A stretch of DNA of 64,000 bases from Enterocloster clostridioformis (GTDB lineage: Bacteria > Bacillota > Clostridia > Lachnospirales > Lachnospiraceae): assembly GCF_020297485.1 (NCBI RefSeq), contig NZ_JAIWZC010000001.1:62001-126000 (forward strand), read 5' to 3'. This document shows, piece by piece, positions 43,207 to 50,759 of this stretch (position 1 is the first letter of the stretch; each line of letters begins with the position of its first letter). The notes under the pieces are model-generated. The model made no database searches. It was given only the letters and a program-made list of their open reading frames with translations, and was not told the origin of the DNA. The translations under genes and the position numbers were made by a program.

Positions 43207-43999
43207 ATGCGCATTTTATCAAATCCAGGGGAAACTCCCAGAAACCCTCCGGGGTCTGTCTTGTCTGCTGCCGGAGCCGTTGCAATTAAATCCAACCGTC
43301 CGCCTTATCGCCGCCCCACAGCCACGGAGATTCTGAAGCTGATGGAGCGAAAGGGCCTATGGCTGCCACGGGGCGGCACCGTCTTAGCCAGACTCATTGT
43401 GGGAAGCAGCATGACCACAGGCGAGCTGACAAGCATGATTATCTACGCGGTCCAGATATTGTCCGGCCTGATGATGCTCTCCATGATGTTTGGCATGGTC
43501 ATCATGGCCCGTTCCTCGGCAGAGCGTATCGTGGAGGTGCTGGATGAACAGAGCAGCCTGTCAGACCCGGACGACCCGGTACAGGAGGTGGCGGGCGGAA
43601 GCATTGACTTTGAACATGTGTCCTTCATCTGCATAGGGGATAAGGAGAAGCTGGCCCTTAAGGATGTGGATATCCATATTAAATCAGGAGAAACCATAGG
43701 TCTCCTGGGAGGGACGGGATGTGAAGGAGTATGGGCTTAAGGCCCTGAGAGATCAGGTGACAGTGGTTCTGCAGAAAAATATCCTGTTTAGCGGCACCAT
43801 CCGTGATAACCTGCGGTGGGGCAATAAAAATGCCGCGGGCAGGGAGATCTGCGATGCCGCGGAGCTGGCCAATGCCGGCCAGTTCATAGAGATGCTTCCG
43901 GAAGGATATGATACCATGCTTACGGGAGACCACGAGAGCCTGATAAAGGAGAGGGGAATGTATTACCAGCTGTATACAGGCGGATTGGAGCTGGAGTAG
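43207..43999 (+). pseudogene. ABC exporter (MsbA/LmrA type) with several internal deletions
   Basis: Pieces of one half-transporter survive in order: the last membrane helices (GELTSMIIYAVQILSGLMML, VIMARSSAERIVEVLDEQ), the start of the ATPase domain (SIDFEHVSF...SGETIGLLGGTG), then, in another frame, the Q-loop region (VKEYGLKALRDQVTVVLQKN, ILFSGTIRDNL) and the extreme C-terminus (HESLIKERGMYYQLYTGG). Walker A is cut after GGTG, and the signature motif, Walker B and most of the membrane domain are missing. At least three deletions are needed. It is non-functional. Confidence 0.8.
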
Positions 44000-44084
44000 G
44001 TGAGAAGGTCTGAACAGGAGAGGCGGGACGGCGGCCGGGCCGGGGCGGTGACAAGGCCTGCTCTGTCAAACTGCTTTCCATGTA

Positions 44085-44114
44085 TTGACTTTCCACGGAG
44101 AATACAGGTATAAT
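44085..44114 (+). promoter_or_regulatory. Sigma-A promoter of the oppA-like gene
   Basis: TTGACT (44085-44090), 18-base spacer, TATAAT (44109-44114). GGATT...AATCC (44125-44146) forms a small hairpin just before the ribosome site AAGGAGG. Confidence 0.8.
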
Positions 44115-44164
44115 TTTCTGTATTGGATTCTGCTCAACGGGAATCCGGAAAAAGGAGGAAATCT

Positions 44165-45832
44165 ATGAAGAAAAAATTAAGCCTGTTACTGTGTGCAGCC
44201 CTGGCTGCCACCACCCTGGCCGGCTGCGGAGGAACACAGAGCGGTCCTGCCGGGTCAGATGCCGGCACAGAGGTTTCGGCAGATGCGGCTGCCGGGTCAA
44301 AAGAAGGAGAGAAAATCCTTACCTATGCGGTGATGGAGGAACCGGAAACACTGGACCCCACCCTGAATAACTACAGCACATCGTCCACCTTCCTGCAGAA
44401 TATGTTCTGCGGTCTGTTCCAGCTGGAGGCAGACGGAAGCCTGAGCAATGCCATGTGTGACACATATGAGGTAAGCGAAGACGGACTGACCTACACCTTT
44501 ACATTGAAAGACGGACTTAAATGGTCCGATGGAAGCGATTTGACGGCAGGAGATTTTGAATATTCCTGGAAACGCGTCCTGAATCCAGATACGGCTTCCC
44601 CGGCCGCATGGGAACTGCACTATCTGAAGGGCGGGGAAGAGTACAACACACAGGGCGGTTCTGTCCAGGATGTAGGGGTAAAGGCTCTGGACGATAAAAC
44701 CCTGGAGGTAACCCTGAAAGCACCTACGCCATATTTTCTTTATCTGACTGCATCCAGCAACTTTTTCCCTGTTAAGCAGGATGTGGTGGAGGGACAGGAG
44801 CCATGGACCAAATCCGCGGATACCTATGTGTGCAACGGTGCATTTACCCTTGAGAAGATAAATCCCCAGAGCAGCTATGTACTGAAGAAAAATGCCAATT
44901 ACTATGCCGCGGACTCCGTTAAACTGGACGGAGTGGAAATCGTAATCATCCAGTCTCCGGAGTCAGCCCTGTCTGCATATAATGCAGGTGAAATTGACGC
45001 AATGGGCGATAACCTGGTAACTTCCCAGGCCATTGACCAGTATGAGAACACGGAAGAACTGAAGGGATATGACAAAATTGGAACCCGGTATTATGATTTC
45101 AACTGTTCCAGGGAGTATCTGTCCAATCCGGATGTGAGAAGAGCCCTGGCCATGGCTATCGACCGCAGGACAATCTGCGAGTCCATTGTTCCGTCTAAGC
45201 CTGAGCCAGCCTACGGATTCGTGCCTTATGGGATACCATATGAAGGCTCCTCTGACGACTTCCGCACCGTGTCAGGCGACTTGATTAAAGAGGATGTGGA
45301 GGCTGCAAAGAAACTTCTTGCAGACGCGGGATATCCCAATGGAGAGGGACTGCCAGTTCTGACCTTCATCGTTACCAACACAAAAGAGAACAAAGAAATT
45401 GCCCAGGTAATCCAGTCTATGTGGAAGGATAACCTTGGAGTACAGGCAGATATTGTTACCTTTGAGTCCAAGGTGTACTGGGATGAGCAGAAGGCCGGAA
45501 ACTTTGACGTCTGCTTTGACGGATGGACCGGTGACTACCTGGATCCGGACACCAATCTGAACTGCTTTACCCAGGCCCGCGCCTACAACCAGAACCGCTG
45601 GAGCGGAGACAATGCCATGAAGTATGACAGCATGATAGAAGAATGCCGCAACCTGGCGGATAACAGTAAGCGTATGGAGATATTTAAGGAGGCGGAGTCC
45701 ATCCTGATGGATGAGATGCCCATTATACCTCTATATTATCTGAATGCCGTTATCCTGGCAAAGCCTGATGTGACTGGTCTGGTGAAAAACGCCAATGGCC
45801 ATACCCTGTTCAGAAATGCGGATAAACTTTGA
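44165..45832 (+). CDS. oppA: Oligopeptide-binding lipoprotein, OppA family (SBP family 5)
   Basis: 555 residues. Signal peptide with lipobox TLAGC (Cys at about 20), then a Gly/Ala/Asp linker. The family 5 signature is YEVSEDGLTYTFTLKDGLKWSDGSDLTAGDFEYSWKRVL. Later DVRRALAMAIDRRTICES and the C-terminal FKEAESILMDEMPIIPLYY are typical of OppA/MppA. It captures peptides for an Opp ABC importer, but no permease or ATPase genes follow, so the rest must be elsewhere. ATG 44165 follows AAGGAGG by 6 bases. Confidence 0.93.
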   Translation: MKKKLSLLLCAALAATTLAGCGGTQSGPAGSDAGTEVSADAAAGSKEGEKILTYAVMEEPETLDPTLNNYSTSSTFLQNMFCGLFQLEADGSLSNAMCDTYEVSEDGLTYTFTLKDGLKWSDGSDLTAGDFEYSWKRVLNPDTASPAAWELHYLKGGEEYNTQGGSVQDVGVKALDDKTLEVTLKAPTPYFLYLTASSNFFPVKQDVVEGQEPWTKSADTYVCNGAFTLEKINPQSSYVLKKNANYYAADSVKLDGVEIVIIQSPESALSAYNAGEIDAMGDNLVTSQAIDQYENTEELKGYDKIGTRYYDFNCSREYLSNPDVRRALAMAIDRRTICESIVPSKPEPAYGFVPYGIPYEGSSDDFRTVSGDLIKEDVEAAKKLLADAGYPNGEGLPVLTFIVTNTKENKEIAQVIQSMWKDNLGVQADIVTFESKVYWDEQKAGNFDVCFDGWTGDYLDPDTNLNCFTQARAYNQNRWSGDNAMKYDSMIEECRNLADNSKRMEIFKEAESILMDEMPIIPLYYLNAVILAKPDVTGLVKNANGHTLFRNADKL

Positions 45833-45910
45833 AGGCATTAAAGCCCTTATAAAAGATGACCTGGAAGAGGCGGGGGCCTATTTTGATATGTATAACAATA
45901 TAAGATAGGG

Positions 45911-45942
45911 AGCAGAACCGGCCAAAAGGCCGGTTCGCTGCT
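45911..45942. terminator. Bidirectional terminator between oppA and the SpoVAF gene
   Basis: AACCGGCC (45916-45923) pairs perfectly with GGCCGGTT (45928-45935) across AAAA, with outer AGCAG/CTGCT. The tail TTCTCT is T-rich on the plus side. Convergent genes lie on both sides. Confidence 0.7.
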
Positions 45943-45975
45943 TCTCTATACTGTGTTACCATAGGAATAGAACAA

Positions 45976-47385
45976 TCACTTTTCTGTATGAGGCAGCCTC
46001 CCTCTGAGAAAACGTTTTTTTAATTCTGAAAGGCTGAATGGAATCAGCGGATAAATATAGCTTTTGCCGGCAATGGTTCTGTTGAATATGATAGCGCAGG
46101 CCGACAGGATGATTCCGATGACAAATCCCCATATATTCAGGATGGCTGTCAGTATTAGAATGATGATGCGCATGAATTTCATGGCATATCCCAATTCGAA
46201 GCTGGCCTGGGAGTAATTGGCAATGGTAACAAAGGCCATGTAGAGCATGGTCTCACTGTTGAACCACCCGGATTTTACCGCGTATTCCCCCAGAACAATA
46301 CCGGCAATCACACTGAGGGGGGTGGTCAGCATATTGGGAGTATTGACAGCCGCCAGCCGCAGGCCGTCAATGGCAAATTCCAGTATAAGAAGCTGCCAGA
46401 TTAAAGGCACATTAAGCGGGTCTGACAGCTGGATAAAGGCCAGCCAGTCCGGTATGAGCTCCGTATTCTGCATAAACAGAAGCCATGTAGGGGTTAAAAG
46501 CAGGGACAGCAGGGATATGGTCATCCTGGACAGACGGAGGTACGTGCCTGTAATAGGAGGAAAGTAGTAATCATCTGCCTCCTCTATGATATCAAAGACA
46601 GAGGAGGGAAGTATCATGGCAGAAGGGGAATTGTCTACCAGGATAATGATATTTCCTTCTAAAATAGAGGCGGCAGCGGTATCGGGCCGTTCTGAAAACT
46701 TGAATTTGGGGAATGGATTAAACCATTTATGGGGAAAGATACACTCTGCCAGGCTTTCCTGATTCATGGTCAGCGCATCTACCTTCAGATTCTGAATCCG
46801 TTTCTTGATTTTATCCAGAAGCTGCTTATCCACCCGGTTTTCCATATAACATATGGCAATGTCGGTGTGGGAGCTCTCTCCGGCGGATGTGATTTCCATG
46901 GTAAGCCTGGGGTCCCTGATTCTCCGGCGAATCAGGGCAGTATTAAAAATCAGGGTCTCCACAAAGCCATCCCTGGATCCACGCATGACTTTATCCTTTT
47001 CCGGTTCGCTGACGCCGCGGGCTGGATAGGTGCGGCAGTCAATCGTAATACATTTATCATAACCGTCAATAAAGAGGCAGGACACACCGGACAACAGCTG
47101 GACGGTCATATCCTGGTCATTGGAAAGCAGTCCAATCTCGCCGTAAGGAACATACTGTTTGGAGAAGCCGTGGGCGTCCTTTGGCATATCCTCCGGCTTG
47201 ATGGTGGAGAATACCTGCAGAATTTTTAACAGGGATTCATCCTTTGTAAAACCATCTATGAAATAAAGACATGCTTCCCGGCCGCCGATGTGGACTACGC
47301 GGTATACCACGTCAAAATTTGTCTGTACATTCAGCTTCTTGTGAAGGTAAGTAATGTTGTCCTTTAAATTTTGGGAAAATTCCAT
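45976..47385 (-). CDS. spoVAF: SpoVAF/GerA-family spore germination protein
   Basis: 469 residues. The N-terminal soluble region has YPARGVSEPEKDKVMRGSRDGFVETL and FKFSERPDTAAASILEGNIIILVDNSP, the GerAA/SpoVAF signature. The C-terminal half has four to five helices with LEFAIDGLRLAAVNTPNMLTTPLSVIAGIVLGEYA, closer to SpoVAF than to GerAA. SpoVAF proteins sit in the spore inner membrane with the dipicolinic acid channel. Here the gene stands alone without spoVAA-AE beside it. A sigma-G-like promoter is present upstream, so forespore expression is likely. Confidence 0.9.
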   Translation of the reverse strand: MEFSQNLKDNITYLHKKLNVQTNFDVVYRVVHIGGREACLYFIDGFTKDESLLKILQVFSTIKPEDMPKDAHGFSKQYVPYGEIGLLSNDQDMTVQLLSGVSCLFIDGYDKCITIDCRTYPARGVSEPEKDKVMRGSRDGFVETLIFNTALIRRRIRDPRLTMEITSAGESSHTDIAICYMENRVDKQLLDKIKKRIQNLKVDALTMNQESLAECIFPHKWFNPFPKFKFSERPDTAAASILEGNIIILVDNSPSAMILPSSVFDIIEEADDYYFPPITGTYLRLSRMTISLLSLLLTPTWLLFMQNTELIPDWLAFIQLSDPLNVPLIWQLLILEFAIDGLRLAAVNTPNMLTTPLSVIAGIVLGEYAVKSGWFNSETMLYMAFVTIANYSQASFELGYAMKFMRIIILILTAILNIWGFVIGIILSACAIIFNRTIAGKSYIYPLIPFSLSELKKRFLRGRLPHTEK

Positions 47386-47432
47386 GGTTTCTTCCTTTCT
47401 GTGTGACTTCAGATAAAAATTATGGCTTAAGT

Positions 47433-47461
47433 TAGTATGTACCGATGAAAGATAAATATAC
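47433..47461 (-). promoter_or_regulatory. Sigma-G-type forespore promoter of spoVAF
   Basis: On the minus strand GTATA (47461-47457), 17-base spacer, CATACTA (47439-47433), about 48 bases before the ATG. This fits the sigma-F/G consensus GHATR-17/18-CATWHTA known from Bacillus. The match supports a sporulation role for the gene. Confidence 0.6.
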
Positions 47462-47557
47462 AGGAGACATTTGTCTTTGAACTGTGGAAAAATGGAAGAA
47501 TTTTATATAAAAACTTGTTTATAGGGGAAAGAAATTCACTAATATGCACAAAGATGA

Positions 47558-47586
47558 TTGACAAATCATGGAAGCGGTGGTATAGT
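47558..47586 (+). promoter_or_regulatory. Consensus sigma-A promoter of an orphan RNA
   Basis: TTGACA (47558-47563), 17-base spacer, TATAGT (47581-47586). No plus-strand gene follows; the transcript would run into the terminator at 47681-47721. Confidence 0.8.
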
Positions 47587-47591
47587 GTCCA

Positions 47592-47721
47592 TGTAAGAAG
47601 CACAAAGGAGTGCCTTACAGGTTTTTGTTTGGTATGGGGATGCCAGATAAACTAATAGTGTGACGGTTTTTGATCGTGACTGAGAGCTGCCTTCTGTGGG
47701 GGAAGGGCGGCTCTCATTTTT
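47592..47721 (+). ncRNA. Candidate stand-alone small RNA (about 130 nt)
   Basis: It starts about 6 bases after a consensus -10. Stem-loop 1 is TGTAAG (47592-47597) / CTTACA (47614-47619) with inner GCAC/GTGC and loop AAAGGA. Stem-loop 2 is TGGTAT (47630-47635) / ATGCCA (47640-47645) with loop GGGG. A single-stranded AT-rich stretch follows, then a terminator pairing TGAGAGC (47681-47687) with GCTCTCA (47710-47716) and GCCTTC with GAAG-G-GC, followed by TTTTT. No open frame with a ribosome site lies inside. The next gene is on the other strand, so it is not a leader. I do not recognise the class. Confidence 0.65.
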
Positions 47722-47768
47722 GTCCGGATGTTTCCGGCACTTTGCCCGGGAAACAAAGGCGGGCAAAA

Positions 47769-48161
47769 TCAGACTGATTTTTTCCACAGCCCATGGAGAT
47801 TGCAGTAAGCGTAAGCCGCAGCAGGAGCATCCCCCTCCTCCAGGGTGAAGGATGCCACCGGCTCGCAATCAGGGGTCAGTGGAACGCGCATGATACAGCC
47901 GGCTTTCGTCACAAGGCACACCCATCCGATGCTGTGCTCCTGGTCCATGGGATGGAAAATGTTTCCAACCTTGACTGTCACACGGAGTCCATTCTGCTCC
48001 ACTACCGGAAGATGTTTTTCCGCTGCGCCTTCAGCGGTTGTGGGCTCCAGGATTTCAAAGGGTTTGCAGGAATCGGGGAGAGCTGCATTGGGAGCCGGTG
48101 AAAGGGCCTCCAACACTATGTTGTGGTTTTTGTCAGTCAGGAATACCGGTTCATTCTTCAT
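47769..48161 (-). CDS. Superoxide reductase, desulfoferrodoxin family without a functional centre I
   Basis: 130 residues. The C-terminal centre II has all five iron ligands: H50 (EKH), H70 (FHPM), H76 (EHSIGW), C120 and H123 (YCNLHGLW), with the conserved Lys beside H50. It reduces superoxide to peroxide without making oxygen. The N-terminal 45 residues align in position with the desulforedoxin domain but keep one Cys only (C32) instead of four, so the rubredoxin-like iron is lost, like the class III enzyme of Treponema. GGAGG precedes the ATG. It is monocistronic in an anaerobe's oxygen defence. Confidence 0.92.
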   Translation of the reverse strand: MKNEPVFLTDKNHNIVLEALSPAPNAALPDSCKPFEILEPTTAEGAAEKHLPVVEQNGLRVTVKVGNIFHPMDQEHSIGWVCLVTKAGCIMRVPLTPDCEPVASFTLEEGDAPAAAYAYCNLHGLWKKSV

Positions 48162-48307
48162 GAAAATCCTCCGTTCTCAATGATTAGCAGGCCGGCTACA
48201 TGGAATCAGGCCTGCAATTTTTCTCAGTTTCCATATTATTTTCCCGAAAATGGCGCACTCTATTCATAAAGCAATCCAACAGACCTGGCAGGAACAATAA
48301 CTTGCTA

Positions 48308-48337
48308 TTGACATATTTCCTACGGGAATAGTATGAT
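48308..48337 (+). promoter_or_regulatory. Promoter and likely autoregulatory site of the Rrf2 gene
   Basis: TTGACA (48308-48313), 18-base spacer, TATGAT (48332-48337). Within the spacer TTCCTACGGGAA (48317-48328) forms a dyad of the kind Rrf2 proteins bind; self-repression is inferred. Confidence 0.55.
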
Positions 48338-48382
48338 ATACTCATGTCAGGATAAATTGTAAGATAAAGGACGTGAACATAT

Positions 48383-48817
48383 ATGCTTGTATCGACAAAA
48401 GGCCGTTATGCCCTCCGCACCATGGTGGATTTAGCCATTCACGGAGACGGCGAGCCTGTTAAAATAAAGGACATAGCCAACCGTCAGGGAATATCCGGCA
48501 AATATCTGGAGCAAATTATCTCCATCTTATCCAGGGCCGGCTTTGTGCGCAGCATCAGGGGAAATCAGGGAGGATATTACCTGGCCAGACCGTCTTCGGA
48601 CTATACAGTGGGTTCTATTTTGAGAATCACAGAAGGAAGCCTGGCCCCGGTGGACTGCTTAAGCGGGGATGAGAACCCCTGTGCCAGGCAGATGGACTGT
48701 GTGACCCTGCGCCTGTGGCGCGAGCTGGATGAGGCCATCAGCGGAGTGGTGGATAAATATACGTTGGAGGATTTGGTCCAGTGGCAGAAAAGCATGAAGG
48801 ATAATTATGTGATATGA
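48383..48817 (+). CDS. Rrf2-family transcriptional regulator, IscR-like
   Basis: 144 residues. The winged helix is MLVSTKGRYALRTMVDLA and IKDIANRQGISGKYLEQIISILSRAGFVRSIRGNQGGYYLA. Three cysteines C92, C100 and C106 (CLSGDENPC, QMDC) occupy the places of the IscR [2Fe-2S] ligands (92, 98, 104), so an iron-sulfur sensor is likely. No isc/suf genes adjoin it. It lies 30 bases before the YitT gene, possibly co-transcribed. Confidence 0.92.
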   Translation: MLVSTKGRYALRTMVDLAIHGDGEPVKIKDIANRQGISGKYLEQIISILSRAGFVRSIRGNQGGYYLARPSSDYTVGSILRITEGSLAPVDCLSGDENPCARQMDCVTLRLWRELDEAISGVVDKYTLEDLVQWQKSMKDNYVI

Positions 48818-48847
48818 TAACTAAATGAAACAGGAGCGAAATTTCCT

Positions 48848-49747
48848 ATGGGACAGATTCTGAGAATTTCAGCTTTTATCAATCAGTGGAAGAAAGACAG
48901 GAGGGTAAGAACCTGCATTACAGTGGCTGCGGTGTTTGTATCCGCGCTTATCCAGTCTTATGCGCTGCAGGTTTTTGTGCGGCCGGCCGGTATCATATCC
49001 GGCGGATTTACTGGCATGGCCATGCTTGTGGAACGGCTGGGGGAATTGAAAGGGCTTAATATTCCCATGCAGGTCACCATGCTTTTGCTGAATATTCCGG
49101 TGGCAATCCTGTGCTGTAAGGGAATCAGCATCCGTTTTACAATATTTTCCCTGGTCCAGGTATTTTTAAGCAGTATTTTCCTGCAGATATTTAACTTCAG
49201 CCCCATCTTTACAGATGAAGTGCTGAATGTTATTTTTGGAGGCGTCATTTTTGGAAGTGCAATCGTCATTGCCCTCCGGGGAAACGCCTCCACCGGAGGC
49301 ACGGATTTTATAGCCCTCTTTGTATCCAACCGCACCGGGCTTTCCATCTGGTCCTATGTGTTTTTTGGAAATGCTGTCATGTACTGTTTTTACGGCGCTA
49401 TTTTTGGCTGGAAGCACGCGGGATATTCCATTATTTTCCAGTTTATCTCCACCCGCATGATTTCCGCCTTCCATCACCGCTATGAGCTGGTTACTCTTCA
49501 GGCAACTACCATAAAAGGACAGGAAGTGGTGGATGCCTATATCAGTCATTTCCGCCATGGAATGTCCTGTGTGGAAGCCATGGGAGGGTACAGCAAAAAG
49601 AAAATGTACCTGTTAAATACAGTCATATCAGCCTATGAGGTAAACAACGCCATCCACATCATGCAGGAAGCAGATGAGCATATCATCATCAATGTGCTGA
49701 GGACACAGCAGTTTGTAGGCAGGTTTTACCGGGCGCCCTTGGAATAG
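48848..49747 (+). CDS. YitT-family membrane protein (DUF161 + DUF2179)
   Basis: 299 residues. The N-terminal membrane half (five to six helices) includes FVRPAGIISGGFTGMAML and GNASTGGTDFIALF, typical of YitT. The C-terminal soluble DUF2179 domain has VTLQATTIKGQEVVDAYISHFRHGMSCVEAMGGYSKKKMYLLNTVIS. Members are uncharacterised membrane proteins of Firmicutes. CAGGAG precedes the ATG. Confidence 0.9.
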   Translation: MGQILRISAFINQWKKDRRVRTCITVAAVFVSALIQSYALQVFVRPAGIISGGFTGMAMLVERLGELKGLNIPMQVTMLLLNIPVAILCCKGISIRFTIFSLVQVFLSSIFLQIFNFSPIFTDEVLNVIFGGVIFGSAIVIALRGNASTGGTDFIALFVSNRTGLSIWSYVFFGNAVMYCFYGAIFGWKHAGYSIIFQFISTRMISAFHHRYELVTLQATTIKGQEVVDAYISHFRHGMSCVEAMGGYSKKKMYLLNTVISAYEVNNAIHIMQEADEHIIINVLRTQQFVGRFYRAPLE

Positions 49748-49781
49748 GACTGGGGATGAATAATTATAAAAAGAGAGCAGA

Positions 49782-49841
49782 GGGATATCTGCGGCTATGC
49801 CAGAATGTGTTTAAAAATTCATTCCAGCCCGCAGATATCCC
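49782..49841. terminator. Hairpin terminator whose one arm lies in the tcdA coding end
   Basis: GGGATATCTGCGG (49782-49794) and CCGCAGATATCCC (49829-49841) are perfect 13-base complements around a 34-base loop with an inner GAATG/CATTC pair. The right arm is inside the last codons of tcdA (minus strand). On that strand the hairpin is followed by CTCTGCTCTCTTTTT. Confidence 0.7.
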
Positions 49842-50559
49842 TTATGATTGCTCCGGCAATCACAAGTCCTGCCACAGGCGGCACAAAAGATATGCTTCCG
49901 GGAGTGGCGCGGCGGCACCCGGTATCCTCCGCCGTCTGTCCGGGCGTAAGGGGCTGCTCCGGTGACCAGCAGACCTTCAGTCCGGAGATATTCCTGGCTT
50001 TTAATTCCTTGCGCATCACCTTGCAGAGAGGGCACACAGAGGTCTGGGAGATATCGGATATCCGGAGGAGTTCCGGGTGAAGCTTGTTGCCGGTACCCAT
50101 GGAAGCAATCACAGGGATACCGTGGGAGGCGGCAAAGCCTGCCAGGGCCAGCTTTGCGGTCACTGTATCGATGGCATCCAGGATATAATCCACAGAGTTG
50201 CCCTGCCCCATCTGGAGCTCCATATGTTCAAAAAGGCTTTCTATATTATCGGGTAGTACGAATTCCTCAAAGGTAATAACCTGTGTGCCGGGACAGATGT
50301 CGGCAATTTTTTCCTTCATGACCCGGGTCTTAAACTGTCCGATGGTACTGTGGAGCGCAATACTCTGCCGGTTAATATTTGTAAGGGAGACCGTATCATT
50401 GTCCACAAGAATCAGGCGGCCCACGCCGCATCTGGCCAGGGCCTCCACTGCATGGGATCCAACTCCGCCCACCCCGAATACGGCTACTGTGGAGTTCTTA
50501 AGGGTATTCATTTTTTCGGCGCCTATGAGCATTTCAGTTCTGGAAAATTCATTTATCAT
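49819..50559 (-). CDS. tcdA: tRNA threonylcarbamoyladenosine dehydratase (TcdA/CsdL), ThiF/E1 fold
   Basis: 246 residues. Cyclises t6A37 in tRNA to ct6A using ATP. The nucleotide-binding motif is VAVFGVGGVGSHAVEALARCGVG (25-47) with the LVDNDTVSLTNINRQ adenylation segment. DYILDAIDTVTAKLAL and the C-terminal GSISFVPPVAGLVIAGAIIRDI match TcdA rather than ThiF or MoeB. A CPLC pair is present (VCPLCKV). A shared gap with divergent nadE lies upstream. Confidence 0.93.
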   Translation of the reverse strand: MINEFSRTEMLIGAEKMNTLKNSTVAVFGVGGVGSHAVEALARCGVGRLILVDNDTVSLTNINRQSIALHSTIGQFKTRVMKEKIADICPGTQVITFEEFVLPDNIESLFEHMELQMGQGNSVDYILDAIDTVTAKLALAGFAASHGIPVIASMGTGNKLHPELLRISDISQTSVCPLCKVMRKELKARNISGLKVCWSPEQPLTPGQTAEDTGCRRATPGSISFVPPVAGLVIAGAIIRDICGLE

Positions 50560-50759
50560 AATAGAAATAACTCCTGTATTTTATTTGTTTTTATGATTGT
50601 ATAATAGAATTGGCGGGATGTAAATGGGGATTTTCCCCCAAAACCATACACCGAAACCTTACAGGGTCCCAGTGCCCATCCGGCCCAATTCCTCCCTATA
50701 TTTTTCTGCCAATCTGTGGTATATTAAATCAAAACAATTATTTTCAATGGAGGCCAGAG

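Noticed and set aside
45816..45908. 30-residue frame starting inside the end of oppA (MRINFEGIKALIKDDLEEAG...)
   Set aside because: It reads like protein and could be a remnant, but it has no independent ribosome site and no recognisable family; too short to support as a gene.
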